Positions 45,701-58,500 of a stretch of 64,000 nucleotides of DNA are shown piece by piece. Source of the stretch: Agrypnia vestita (taxonomy: Eukaryota > Arthropoda > Insecta > Trichoptera > Phryganeidae). The DNA lies in NCBI GenBank assembly GCA_016648135.1, contig JADDOH010024902.1:90346-154345 (forward strand), given 5' to 3'. Each line of letters begins with the position of its first letter. Position 1 is the first letter of the stretch. Below the pieces are notes generated by a model. It did not search any database. It saw only the letters and a program-made list of their open reading frames with translations, and was not told the origin of the DNA. The translations under genes and the position numbers were made by a program.

Positions 45701-48700
45701 GAAATTTGTCACATTTCAAAAATTTTTAAATCACCCAAAACTCAAAATGTTTATTTCATATTTGATTAACCCCGATAATTCGAAAGCCTGGGTAATTCGT
45801 AATTCGAAATAATTTTTAGACATACGTGTCATGTCGCAATTCATAAAAATTGAGTGCTTTCTTCAGCTGGCTTCCTTGATATACACGGATAGTTTTAGTT
45901 TGGGATAAAACCTCGCACTTGGACGTAGTTAAAATTGTTTTTTAAGTTTTGTAATTCCCAATGTTTTTATATGAAAGTATGTTCTAAGAACTCAGTTGCT
46001 GGATTTGGTCCCCAGAGGGATGATTAATTAATTAGGATAAATTATACAAGTCTCACAGAATCACTTAAGCTAGCTCATACAGGTTGTCGGCCCTGAGCCA
46101 TCGTAAAAGAGACTTCCATCCACTTTTCTCATATAGATAGATTTGTCTCTGTGAGACTTATATAATTTATCCTTAATTTATAATTTCTCTTTAATTTATT
46201 ATTTTTTCTAATGCATTTGTGTTGTTAAAATGTTTAATTTATTTGGAAGACGTTATTACTGGCTTATCTTATAATTACATTTATTTGTAATAAATGCCTG
46301 TGTCGGTTTGAGTTAGGAAAAATACAGTATAGATGGTTAAAATTGAGTGGAGATTGAAGACACCTTCCACAAATTCAAACATATTCATCCAAAATGATTT
46401 TTTTTTCACAAGTGAGATCAGCAGATGTGTAAATATATCGGGTACTTTAATAAATGAAATGGTGCTAACTTTGCATTAGCGTCATAAGTACATATCACGT
46501 TTACATTTTCCACAAAATTAGTGGCTTTTTTTACGAGTTTTAAATTTTTTTCGAATTACACAATCGCATCACTATTTCAAATTTTCTTGTTATTAACTTG
46601 AATTTTAAATTAATGGGGTTATGTATAACTTGAAATGTTTTTTATTGGGTCCTTCGAATTTTGAATTAATCAAATTCTACTGTATAACTTTAAATATCCC
46701 AAAAAGTATTCAATTATATTTAATAGAAATAATGTTAAAAAAAATGTATATTTTTTAACAAATATTCTTTAATCACTTTATAAGTTGAATCCAATTGTGT
46801 TGTTACATATGGATTCAAACATTTATAGGTAACTTTAATCTTATTTGATTGAATTGAAATGACAAATATTAAATTTAGGTTCGAAAATAGTCCTCGATTT
46901 CAAAAAGAGTATATTCGGAATTAAAATTTACATAATGATTCTCAAGACAGTAAAAAATATCTCATAATAAATGCAGTGCAACAACTTTAACTGATCAGAA
47001 GAAATTTTCAGAGCTGTATGTAGCAACAATAACTATTTTCTTAAAACACAAATATTGAAAAATCGCATCCCAAATAATGTCTCCATGATTCAATTGGATG
47101 TCTTCCAAACAATTTACAGGTAATCATATTGAACATTAGTCTGAAATATATTCTATTTTCCTACAAATGCAATTTCATAAATATCAGTCTTTCCGATACA
47201 GTCACATGGATCGATTTTGATTTTCAACATTTTGATGATTGCAAAAGTTTTACTGTAAACCTTGTGCTGACAAAGCAGCACCGTAAACAAAAAAGGGTAA
47301 AGATTTGATTTGAAGATATATAGATGACATTGCAAATAGAAATTACATCACCGTAATCATTTCAAGACCATGACCAAATTATTATCAAGCAATGAACTGA
47401 GGTTTTATTAGGTTGTTACATTGGTTCTAATGGATTTTTCACTCTCCTTCGACAATTCATTTGTGGCAACATAATGGAAAATTTTATATGTTCGCAAGGC
47501 TCATTTTTGTCTACATTTTGGAAAGCAACCAGCAACAAATTTGCGCGATACTTTATATGAATAGAGTAATTTGGTTAAAACTCGCGTCTCGAGTGTGCTG
47601 TTGTATGACAGCGAAACATGGATCATCAGCCAGAGCATGTCTGGAAGGCTAGCGGCCTTTGAGACGTGGTGCTACAGGCACATGACGAGGATCCATTGGT
47701 CAGAATATATTCAAAACGACGAGGTGCTGAACAGAATCACCCGACGAGCGAATTAGATAGGCTATAGCATCCAGGCTCGCTTTTTACCATCATCGACGGA
47801 AATATTGAAGACAATAACCGCAGAGGCCGCCCAAGATCAAGCTACATAGACCAGGTTATCGGAGATGTGCGGCATAGCACCTAACAAGAAATTAAGAGGC
47901 TGGCAGGTGACAGAGAGGAGTGGAGAGATCGAGCACTTGGTGCAGACCAAAAAAAAAAATTGAAATCTGTAAGCTTTAATTTGAAGTTGACCATTATTAA
48001 GAATACACTAGACTTACCGTTGTCCACGGTGGTAAGGAAAAAAGGGAACTTGACAGTCTATGCCAAAAATTCGGCTTGTTTTACCTGAGTTTATGGGTTT
48101 TTAAAGCTTATTATTGGTTGTATCTCAAGTTTTTGAATGAACGTTCGTGTTCTATTTGGTAAGTAACTTCATTTGCCGTGCAAACCGGACAAAAAAATCA
48201 TTCCAAATGTAGTCTTCGAACCGGGCATTAATTGTGTTATTTATCTGTTAAAAAAGTGTTAATTTTTAAATAAAGTGTTAAAATTAAATATTTTTATATT
48301 TTTTGACATATTTAGAATGAAAATATTGAAATACAAAATCTTTAGTGTTATTGCTTCCATGGTTTTATTCTATAAACATGTGCCAACAATTCTGACAGTA
48401 AATTTCTTTAATTATTTTCATAATTAATGAATAAGTAATTATTGAAGTCTGCATATTGAGAAACCAGAAACCGCAACTTCTTAGCGATTATTGTTGATTA
48501 CTCAATATACAGACTTCAATAATTACTTGTACAATAATAACTTATTCGTTAATTATGAAAATAAGTAACGAAACTTACTGTCACATATGTACGCACATGT
48601 TTATCGAGTAAAACCATGGAAGCAATAACACTAAAGATATTGTATTTCAATATTTTCGTTCTAAATGTATCAAAGAATACAAAAATACCTAATTTTAACA

Positions 48701-51700
48701 CTTTTTTTAACAGGTAAATAACACAATTATTGTGTGGTTCAAAGACGACATTTGGAATGATTTTTTGTCCGGTTTACGAAGCCAATGAGATTACTTGACG
48801 AATAGAACTCGTTCATTCATTCAAAAACTTGAGATTATAACCAATAATAAGCTTTAAAAACCCATAGACAGATGTAAAATAGGTCAAAGTCGCATACATG
48901 TCCAGAGAGCGCATATCTCAGCTCCGCCACACAGAGGGCACAAAAATAGTCATGTAGATCTACGCTCCGGCATACGACCGGTTAAATGATATTATTAAAA
49001 AATTTCAAAGTTCATCTGCGACCTTGGTTAATCAAGAGTCTAGTGCACGTGGCGCTGTAAAGAATTTGGCCTAAGCGCTGCATAATATGTGTTAGAACTT
49101 TGTAGCAAGTGGAAATCTTCAAATAAATCAATTGTTTCGCGAGTTCTAGGAAAGGGTATCGAAACTGTTTTTTGAAAATCAGTTGATTGTTTATATTTCG
49201 AAACACAGAACTGAGATTCAAGGGAATACACGCCTCACTATTTACCACCGGTTTTTTCCTCAGTGTATAAAAAAATAAACTATTTGATATCATAAAAATC
49301 TTTCTTCAATCAAGAATTGTTTAATATTGTTCTTAAACAATTTTTAAAATATTTTTTATATGTTTTTAACGCATGTGTAACTCATTGCCATTGATTTTTA
49401 ATCATAATCAAATCGAAATCTTGAGATAAAAAAACCAATAAAACATTTTAACAACCCAATAAAAAATAGTAGCATTTATATTACAATAACATATCAATGA
49501 AACATAAAAATATCTTTGAGATATGTACCTTTACACAGTTAAACATATTCTGGACATATTTTACTTGTTAAGTAGTTTATAAATTTTTTCATTTCACTAT
49601 TGTATACTCACGTGGTGATGATGCTCCGACAACGGTCACAAACACGTCAAAGGCATGTCTGCGTGCCGTGCACAAATAAAGAAAATATCGCAGTAGCGCC
49701 GCCATGTTCCGGATTCAGAGTAGTCAAAATGTCCCGCGTGATTGACGTGAAGGTGGGGTTTATATATGCGTCACAATAACATACGTGTTAATATCACAGA
49801 ACGCCAATGTTATGGTATTTTTTTTAAATAAGGCAACAATGATTTTAAATAAATTGTTTATGTTTATGTCAGTAGTCATTATACATTTCAATAAACAACA
49901 CAATTCATGTAATACCTGATGGGGTACAAAAAACATAGCAAGAAATTTCCAAACATATTCTGGAAGTGTATTTATGATACGTATTATTAAGATCAAATTG
50001 ACGCCAATATTTTAAATTGTGGTAACTTTTATCAAATTTAAGAATACATGATGACAGTTTACAACAGTTGAAAAGAATTATCTAATTCTATGTAAAGATT
50101 AGATATATTTTTGCATATTTTATTTAATCATGGTACAATCTCAAAAAAAGATATGTATTTAAAATGGAGAAAGCCACACAGTGAAAATGGGAAAAAAATT
50201 TAACCGTCAATATTATGACGTGTGAGATTAATAAATTACATGGAAGAAATAAAAAATATAGCCAAGAGATAGGTAGTCTATAAGCAATATATTGCAAGGG
50301 CATATAATATAAAAATAAATATTACATACAAACCTAAAAAATATTTTAGAAATTCCTTTAAAAAAATTGTTTCTCTACACTTTCTAGACATTTATACGTA
50401 TTACCGCAGAGAGAGTTTTGTTGATAAGAGAATTAAGGATATCATTTTTAAAACGATTAAACAAATGTACAAAGATTATATTATAGATAGATTATTTCAA
50501 TCATAAGCTATAATGAGTCTTTTTCTTTGTCTAGTTGAATTTGTGGCTTTAGGAACTAAAGGTTAGCGATATAAAATCCTTTAAGCATCAATTAAGCTTA
50601 CTTTTACCCTAAATAGTGTCGGAAAGCAATATATTTTTTTTAATATCTAAATAATGAAATGGCGATAATATAGAAACAAAAACAAAATGAGTAACTGAAT
50701 AACTATACCCAAATTCCAGACTGATCCTTGTATTCCATTTACATCATTGGCAACATTTTCATAGATAGTTTTTGATTAATTTTTAACATATTAAATACAC
50801 ACTCAAAAATATAGTGAATACCCTACCCTAAATACAATTCTGTTTTTTTTTTCTACAATTTCTGTTACATTCAAAATCTTACCGACTATCTTGGAAGATA
50901 ATAATCAATGTTGACCTATCAATAAACACAAAAATAATTAAAATTACATATGTCTTTGGAAATGGCTAATTTTTATGAACTTTCTAAGCTTCTCTCGGAT
51001 AACTAAACCTCACATTAATAACTAACTACTGTAGGTAAAAAAATTTTGGCAGATGACTAATCACTGCCATCAAGTGAGGCTTAATGATCCAAAATAGTCA
51101 GAAAGTACAACATGGGATTATCAAATCGCAAAATGAGTCATTTCCGACACCTTTAAAAGGGGAACCTTTCGCTTTAAAAATACAAATTTTTTTATTACCT
51201 CGCTCATGTCCATGGTGACGTCATCGTAATTAGTGTCGTCGTCTCTGCGTGGCTGGTGGTGTGGAGGGCTGCGCGCGTTGTCTCTGCCTCGGCCGTGGTC
51301 GGCTCGCCTCATCTCCTGCAGAGTTACCACGGATATTTTTGGTGGTGCCATAGACAGACAGAGCCGCCTGGTTCTTTCTCTTTACACTAGGGGTTTTGTT
51401 TTTGTATTTGGAATGTAATGCAAAAATGCCAGAGAAAAGAAGATTAATATAAAAGAAATGACAATATTTTTGGATGTAGAGTTAAAAATATAATATAAAT
51501 GTGTGTCGAGATATTTGTTGACATCAAAATATTGAAGAATATCTCTAGCGTGAAAAATCAGTCGACTCAAGTGGATATTTGCAAGGTTCATTTTCACCGA
51601 ATCCGACTTAAAACTGTACCGAGTAGCTTATTACAGTGCAAACAAGGTTTTCACCGTGTTTTCACTCGACAGCGAATTCAGTTTGATGACAGTGAATTCC

Positions 51701-54039
51701 AGATGTATGAGTATCATTAATTGATACTAATTGATTGAAGTATCTTACATTAGTGTCATCATTTAAAACAATTACATTCCTGAAAAACTCGCGCAACATG
51801 CAAATACAACAGAAAGAATGCAAGTCCAATAGACAATTGAAAAATGTGCATAACAACATTTTTTAAACAAATTTTTTCATATGATTGTCAAAGAAATATA
51901 TTATTTCTGAAAGTCGCAATGCATTCTCCACAACGAGTGCTTTTTCTTTATATAATTCATAACCAAAATAGTTGTCTAAGTGTGTAACTAATGTATGTGT
52001 AATAAAGATAATCTAACTTCTCTTCACTTTCTCGGCAACACAGCGTGTCATGCGCCGTCAAAGTTTTATGTAACGGTTAAGAAGACATACATATCATCAA
52101 CACGGTTACAGCGTCACTGATTTAATTGATAGCTTAATTTTAAATGGTGATTTATTGATTGCTATGACGTTTTAGGATTTTATTGGGGATAGGTATACAT
52201 GTTACAGTTAATTTGTATATATTATATATTTTATATATTTTAAATTAAATTAAATATATTTTACCCAGTCGGGCAATGAAAACATGTCAATCAATGAATT
52301 TACAGATTCACTGCGCAGTATCGGTGAAACTATATTTTTTCCACAAATGCACACATTTCTCAAAGCTCGGGTTAGGTTAGGTTAATAATATCCGGTATAT
52401 AACTTATATACCGGATATTATTAACCTAACCTATATATAACGGTATATATCTTACTTACTTCATTTAATGTCTTAATTTTTATAACTTAATCTAATGTTT
52501 CTTTGTCTACATCTTACTTATTTAATCTAATGTCTTACACTAACGATTTCATTAATAATAGATATATACATATATGACAATGCCCCCACTTTTAAACATG
52601 AGAATAAATTCTCATTTAAAAAGTGGGTAAGCGTGTAATATGAATGTGTATTAATTATATTATATTGAATACACTAATACAGAAGTTTGTACATTTACCA
52701 AATAAATTTAATAATAAAAAAATAAAAATAATAATGTTGCTATGCACAGAAGAAATTAATAATGCAGTAAGAACCTTTTTCACAAAACAACTTAAATATC
52801 TTAAATTGTTATTCTAAGAGGTCAATCTCAATCCGAAAATAGACATCTGTCGTGATCTGTCAAATTTAATTTTAATGGCAATTTGGAAACCAATATAATT
52901 TCACTAGTAAGATATCAGTTAAAATATTTTTCACTAGTTTGTAATAATTTCTATTGGTGAAAATCTGCTTGGATATGATAAGAATGACCTTGAATATAAT
53001 TTCACTAAAATACCAGCGAAAATATAGACTCACTAAAAATACAAATTCACTGTAACATATATACTATGTAATGTTATACAGGTACACCTTTCATCAGAAT
53101 ATTTTTAAGGCAGACAATAGTCTGCTGAATCCAATGTTGCAATTATGCATGCGACATTTGAGGTGCTCATGTTAATAAAATAAAACCAAAAACTTGATGG
53201 GTCATAAATTTCTAGATTTAAAACAAAATATACACCGGCACATTTCAGATTTGCATCTTGCACAGTCACAGAACGCTTTGAGTGGTATCCAATTACCGCA
53301 TAACAATTATTTGGTATTGGAAGAGCACATAAAAACAACACATTCTACATTTTTATAAAAACAAATTTTTTTTAGTTCTGCTGTGAAATTATTATACCAT
53401 ATTATTGCTGTGAATAAATTGATGTCGTAAAAAAATTAGACTAAGTAAAAATAGCTATAACTGCTTGACGTAGTTGCTCATTTGCAGTAATTGACTTTTA
53501 ATTACATAGACACAATACAAATTCACCGGATTATCGACACTGACCTCGAAAGCTTACACCTTGAATAAAAATGTTCAATCAATACGCATTAGGATTGATT
53601 TAAACGTGGAACATGTCGTTTTCCCCAGCTCAATTTCAACCCCAAACGTAAAAGATCACGAATCTATTATTGAATAGATTAAACATTGACAGCTGAGGCG
53701 AATATCTTGCAACAAAGGAGCACGTTGGATGTTATTGAACGCCAGCCTGATCGCAGCCACTGTTTTTATATGCAAATTGATCGTTTATTAAATAAAAGCA
53801 CACTTAACATTTCACGAAAATTATCTAATCGAGGATGCAACCACCTTCGCAGGCAGCGAAAAACAATATCTCACGCGCACTCAATGAGCCAGCCGAATTT
53901 CTTAAAATAAATAAGAGGGGTATAGAATAATAACATAACACATAGTAAACGGATACATTAACGTATAACTTACCGAATTTTGGCGTAAATTTTCGTATTC
54001 ATATTCGTCGTCGCTGCCGTAATTTACCAAGGAATCCAT
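36702..54039 (-). CDS. RSRC2: Arginine/serine-rich coiled-coil protein 2 (RSRC2), complete, 10 exons
   Basis: Exons in transcription order are 54039-53974, 51315-51199, 45457-45231, 44938-44219, 43906-43715, 42521-42399, 40567-40446, 39726-39566, 37833-37656 and 36865-36702. They join in frame to 689 codons plus stop. RSRC2 proteins are nuclear SR-like proteins linked to RNA processing. The N-terminus is acidic (MDSLVNYGSDDEYEYE). Residues about 137-376 form a Gly-rich region with tandem GGLGSDR units. Residues about 377-440 are Arg/Asp/Lys repeats (ERDKDRHSDRDKERHSERDK), and about 441-522 are RS-rich. The conserved part is ELPKYYNPAAMNPLKYAEQ (about 558-576), QKRKLLWGHK, ASKFLRLMGVKDP (SMAP-like domain), then QAQYDVARATTHTMRGVGLG near the C-terminus, which matches the vertebrate protein. 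It is longer than human RSRC2 (about 435 aa), mostly through exon 4. The introns are large and rich in transposons. Confidence 0.93.
38440..38585 (+). mobile_element. Non-LTR reverse transcriptase remnant
   Basis: Reads KKIETRYLRLTIDENLHCAP then HIE, matching the conserved RYLG..ID..L.W..HI segment of Jockey/CR1-type reverse transcriptases. Short and decayed; lies in an RSRC2 intron. Confidence 0.6.
38800..39081. mobile_element. Pogo-like MITE P2 fragment
   Basis: Contains TTCACCAAAAAAGTCATTGA, TGCTAATGCAAAGATTG and the end GGGTTTTACTG. It directly abuts a retroelement tail fragment at 39085-39215. Confidence 0.65.
39085..39215. repeat. Dispersed retroelement tail (same family as the 16341 palindrome arm)
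   Basis: GGGGTATTATGCCGTGTTTT and GATCCCATTGCAGGGTCCAT match the arm of the 16341-16539 palindrome, diverged. A further degraded piece is at about 37990-38085. Confidence 0.6.
40367..40414. mobile_element. H1 hairpin MITE, half copy
   Basis: GAACGCTTACTTTAATCCAA followed by CTTGAAACAACCGGCCC is the right third of the 145-bp MITE, then TAA. It lies just 3' of RSRC2 exon 7 on the minus strand. Confidence 0.7.
40628..42120. mobile_element. Pogo-like element P3, 1,493 bp, TA target, with nested MITE
   Basis: Starts CAGTGAAACTCTCTTAATAC and ends GGCGAGTTTCACTG. It is flanked by TA at 40626-40627 and 42121-42122. AAACTTATTAGGCG-type words recur near both ends. A separate G+C-rich element sits at 41028-41633. 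No transposase seen. It fills most of one RSRC2 intron. Confidence 0.8.
41028..41633. mobile_element. G+C-rich inverted-repeat element nested in P3
   Basis: Inverted ends are GGCCGGCGCCACACTATGCG and the near inverse of CACCTAGTGTGATGCCGGCC, 606 bp. TTAA lies to the left and TTAG to the right, so a TTA target is likely. The interior is rich in ACTCGCGCGTAAAACGCG words. Possibly Harbinger-like. Confidence 0.7.
42930..43445. repeat. Dispersed repeat R2, copy 3
   Basis: Matches 4330-4840 over nearly its full length (CGTGATCCAATCGAGCTGAA, AAGGGAGTATAATAAAAAC). It ends in a T run after TTTTTATGGGTTAC. Lies in an RSRC2 intron. Confidence 0.8.
43460..43596. mobile_element. H1 hairpin MITE, diverged copy
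   Basis: GATTTTTATGAAAATGGGAG, TTGATTGGTGGAAAATGC and the end CAAGCAACCGGCCC match the 145-bp family at lower identity. Followed by TAA. Confidence 0.6.
44582..44735 (-). repeat. In-frame GGLGSDR tandem repeat inside RSRC2 exon 4
   Basis: On the minus strand seven consecutive units read (G)GGLGSDR. Further degenerate copies (GLGSER, SFGSDR, GGPGSER) extend through about 44370-44850. The repeat is coding, with units of 21-24 nt. Synonymous differences between units show it is not a very recent expansion. The opposite strand is therefore open as a Pro/Ser-rich ORF, which is only a shadow. Confidence 0.9.
45685..46682. mobile_element. Pogo-like MITE P2 with nested palindromic repeat
   Basis: Starts CAGTAAAACCCCAATCGAAA and ends AATTAATCAAATTCTACTG. 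It is flanked by TA at 45683-45684 and 46683-46684. The middle (about 45990-46210) is an inverted-repeat form of the R3 family (AAGTCTCACAGA ... TCTGTGAGACTT). Confidence 0.8.
47577..47955 (+). mobile_element. Non-LTR retrotransposon ORF2 C-terminal remnant
   Basis: Reads VLLYDSETWIISQSMSGRL, AFETWCYRHMTRIHW, and in another frame NRRGRPRSSYIDQV and LAGDREEWRDRALG. This is the widespread LINE tail VLLYG.ETW...FEMWC.RRML...RGRPR. Several stops and shifts. In an RSRC2 intron. Confidence 0.75.
48076..48883. repeat. Large foldback: two about 385-bp inverted arms, 40-bp spacer
   Basis: The left arm ends in GAAGTCTGCATATTGAG (48460) and the right arm starts CTCAATATACAGACTTC (48501). Outer ends share CCCATA..., TTTTTAAAGCTTATTATTGG and its inverse. 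Identity is high but not perfect. No coding capacity. Lies in the RSRC2 intron between 45457 and 51199. Confidence 0.85.
48884..51198. other. Rest of a large RSRC2 intron, nothing recognised
   Basis: A+T-rich intron sequence. The short open frames present show no family motif. Confidence 0.4.
52374..52432. repeat. Perfect 28-bp palindrome with 3-nt loop
   Basis: AGGTTAGGTTAATAATATCC then GGTATATA is exactly inverted after ACT. The outer part contains TTAGGTTAGG, close to the insect telomere unit TTAGG. Lies in RSRC2 intron 1. Confidence 0.9.
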
Positions 54040-55543
54040 TTTTATATTGACGGTTCAAAGACAATTTAATGTTTCTACATTTCTAGTTTCTAGAAACCAT
54101 AAATAAATACCAAAACTAAAGATTTTTTGCGGAAAAGAGTAAATCAGGGTAAGACGAATTCATTATTGATGTATAGTTTATCATGCATATACTTTCCCGA
54201 ACCGCGATCGTATCATCAAGGAGAAGAACAAAAAGAGCTAACTCTTGCGCCAGCTTTTATCGTCTCGCTTTTAAACAGGAAACCTCTCTGCACCTCCATC
54301 CCGTCTTTATCGACCCATTGCTGAACTTGACGCCTGCTAACGCAGTGAGGTGGGTGATTCAGAACGCTACGGCTTTGTCACGCGATTTTTTACAGATCGT
54401 TGATGATTTTTTTCTATTTTGTGTTACAAAATATTTGCATCTTATTATAATTAATACATTTCAATGTTATTTTACAGAAGTTAATTTTTACATTTCAGTT
54501 TATTGTTGACTCATTTATATTTTATTTATTTATGTTTTCAATAAAGATACAATGACCGCTATTGCGGACAATGAATGGTTTTTGATAAACGGCCGCGCCG
54601 CCTCGGGATGGTTTAAACAACCAAGGAGGACTGTACTGTACAGTCTTGCTGTAGTTAAAAAAAATAACCGGGTGACGAATGAAAAGAACTAGAATGGGAG
54701 CTTTTGCTCATAAAACGTGGTCTTTGGTAAGAGGTGGGTACCATTCACTGACCTATTGTCATTCTCGGCAGCTGAGGACCACAAAATCTAGTAAAATTCT
54801 ATGAAACACACTACTGAAACATCAAATGTATCTCGAGGATATCAATTTTAAGAATTATTTTATTACAGAACCCTTCGATTTACATGTAAATATTATTTAT
54901 GTAATGAATGAAATTGTATCGAATGGTGAAATAAATAAATTCTTGATGAGGAAATACTTGAAGGGAAATTTCACATATTACAAATACCGATTAAAATATA
55001 TGAAATAGATTCACAAATATTATTTTATTTTGGAGAATCAACAAGGATAAGCTGTGGTAATGTTTTCATTCATATTTTTTATTTAAAAAATCTTTAAAAA
55101 TACGACTCCATTAAAATTCAAATGATTGGTCGTGATGCAATTATGGCGCACGTAGGCTTGACTAGTGAAACTAGTGAAAAGTGTTTTGGCGGGAATTTAA
55201 AATGTTGAATTTCCAAATTATTATTTTTTTATATTTTTAATATGTACCTACATTTTTTTTGTAGACCGAAGTAAAGATTATTCTATAAAAAAAGTGAAAT
55301 TTTCCTATTGTGTGTGTCCCGATGTGGTCCCGATCTCCTCTCTGGCAAATATGTAGTTGTTTTTGGTTATTGTAGTTGTCATCTGTTTTATTCTTATCTT
55401 TGTTTTTGAACGAGCTGTCAAATTGGTTTGACTTTGACAGCTGTAAATCGTATGCTTGGTATATATTTATGTTGTAGTGTATTGTTTACCTATTTGGAAA
55501 TTTTATATTTAAGTTTTTATAAAGGTACTATCAAACTTGCAAG
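54040..55543. promoter_or_regulatory. Intergenic region between divergent RSRC2 and Vps45
   Basis: This 1.5-kb stretch separates two head-to-head start codons, so it must hold both promoters. No TATA box at usual spacing or shared element is evident. The 108-codon frame at 54183-54509 has no recognised motif. Confidence 0.5.
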
Positions 55544-58500
55544 ATGAATGTCACACAAGCGGTCAAAATGTATATAACAAAAATGGCAGAGGAAAGTGGA
55601 CCGGGAATGAAAATTTTACTGATGGATAAAGAAACGGTGAGGACATGGCTTAGTATTGCATTAAGACACATATTTATGAGAAAGGTTATTAAAATGTGTT
55701 GAGTCTATTATCGTTCTCTGTCAATGGTTGACTAAACAAACCTTTATGTTGCAGACCAGCATAGTAAGCATGGTGTACGGCCAGTCTGAGATATTGCAAA
55801 AGGAAGTATACTTGTTTGAACGCATAGATGCTGCTAATCAAGGAGAAGGCTTAAAACACCTCAAGTGTATTGTATTTCTTCGTCCGACATCAGAAAATAT
55901 TGCTTTGTTATCGAGAGAATTGAGATATCCAAAATACGGCGTTTATTTCATATGTAAGTTTTATTTTATATCAACTCTAAATTCTTCCTCTTCTTCGTTC
56001 TGGATAGAGGCCTCTCGCAATGACTGCAGTGGTAAATACAAATATGATTATATTTGTGTTTGAATGTTGGTTTGTAACAGAATTAGTTACTTCAATTATT
56101 TTATTTTTATTAATTTATTTATTCGTGGGTTGTTTTTACATAAAAATACAGTAAAAACATATTTTTCTCTTACTTTCTAGTCAGAGACTCGTGTATAGAG
56201 GAGTATGAGTATGAATTTATGATAATAAAATAGATAAATTATATAAATTTGCAGATATAAAGTATGACTAAGGCCCGGTTGTTTCAAGTTCGATCAAAGT
56301 AAGTGGTAAATTAAAGCATAGATTTTTATGAAAACGGATCGTCTGATTGGTGGAAAACGTAAAAATCTATGCTTTAAAAGAACGCTTTCTTTAATCCAAC
56401 TTGTAACAACCGGCCCTAATGCATTAATCTAAATAATAAAAAATAAAATTTAATATAAACATTGATTCAATACAAGGAAGTCTATATTTAGCAAGAAATA
56501 GTAGTAGCTTCAATAATATTGGCACGGAAGGTGCAGGTTTAGTGTGAACAGATGTTCTCAGATAAACTCTAATCTCTAGTATATGTCTGTATAAATGTTT
56601 TTAGTTTCAAAAATAAATTTATTCTGGTCTGTTATTTTTCTCATTGTTACAGGGAGATTGGTAAAGAATTTAATATCAAGATATCTAAAATGATTTTGGG
56701 TTGTTTTTAGATTGAAAAATTACTTCTGGTTCTTGTCGTAGGTTTGATCTAACAATAAAATCAAACATTTGAAATTAAAACCTATGGAAAGTTATTTAAA
56801 ATTATTCGGCCATGTTCCAATACTAACCGATGACAGTCATTGTTAAGTATTGTCTTTGGTGTTAGAGATGACCGCTATCATATCAATATCTATGAATTCG
56901 TATTGATATTTGCAATCAACTGGCAACCCATCATGTGGATCACAATTTTTAAATTTATACAAAATAGTTTATTCCGTTATTGAATTAAATTATTATTGAA
57001 CACATCAGAAGTAGGTACCTACCTAGGTTAAATGCAAAAAGCTTAGTTTGATTTATTAAAAAAATTAAATGACCAGACAGTAGTGATGGGAAGTTTCCTA
57101 CATTCAAGTGAACTAACTATTCACTTTCAATTGTTCATTTGAACTGTTGATTTTCTATTGTTCAATTAAAGTATTGATTTTCAATTTTTCATTTGTCCAC
57201 CAAAAATTATTTCCGATGGGGGGGTGGGATTTGGATCTGTCCACACTGCTGACAGGGAGGGGGGTAGGATCGGTGATTTTGGCTGACGGGAAGGAGGAAT
57301 AGACTGCTCTTCATCCATTTCCACCAGACAGCAATATTTACTCATATCTCGAAAAAGCGTCTGAGAATTATAAAATTATTTTATTTTTAATGCCAGATTT
57401 ATTTTAATGTTGATAATTACAAGCCATACAAAAAGATGACGCTTGAAACCACCTCCTGTTATTAATATCTCAGTTTTTAGATTTCAGCAATATAATATCC
57501 AAAGTTGACGTGAAGACTCTGGCGGAGTGCGACGAGCAAGAAGTAGTGAGAGAAGTCCAAGAGTTCTACGGAGATTATTTGGCCGTCGGACCTCACGTTT
57601 TCTCCTTCAACATTGTCTCACCTCACCAAGGTTAGAAAGAGTATTCAAATTAATTAAAATATACTACAGTAGTATTATTACAGACACGGTGTAACAGGAT
57701 GAGTGGTAATTTACCTAAATATAAAAGAGAGTCAATAAATTCCCACAGAACATGCAAACTCCGAATGGTGCTGCCGAATTTGAGCAGTAATATATACAGT
57801 AGAAGCGCGTAAACATTTCGAATTATGCAGAACCCCATTAATTTGAAATTCAATACACAAAAAAAATCGCAATGCAATTGCGAAATTCGCCAAAAATCGT
57901 CAAACTCATTAAAAAAGTCATTAATTTTGTGAAAAACGTCTATTTTTGCATATTTCAAGAAATCATTTTGAAAACGCTATATTTATTGTGCTAATACAAA
58001 GATTGCGTCATTTCTATTACTAAAGTACCCAATATTCACATTTGTTCTTGTCACTTGCGAAAAAATATTTTTTTTTTAAATTTTACAAAATTGCAATTAT
58101 GTAAAATAAAATCTAATGATTTATGATCTGTGGGTTTTAAAAATTTCGAATTATGGCAAATTTCGTATTAAAGTGTTTTACTGTATGCCCATTCAGTCGC
58201 CCGCAAGGCCTAGCAGCAAGCATTTGGCGACAACCAATTGCTTTAGCTACTAGTAATTGTATTATTTGAGGAACTTTTTGATTTCTGACATTTCTAAATT
58301 ACAACAATCTAACCCAAGACCTAACAAAATAACAATCTAACCTAAGGCCTATATTATTTATAAGTAAAATTTCACATGTTTAAAAGAGAAAACGGCATAT
58401 GCTCATTATAAAGAATTGGATGTCAAATAATTTCCCCGTTTTTAAAGCTTTCACAAAAGAAAACTCCAACATATCGGCGAACTAATAAATAAATTTCCAG

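Noticed and set aside
54183..54509. 108-codon plus-strand frame between RSRC2 and Vps45
   Set aside because: No start context, family motif or splice structure could be supported; probably chance.
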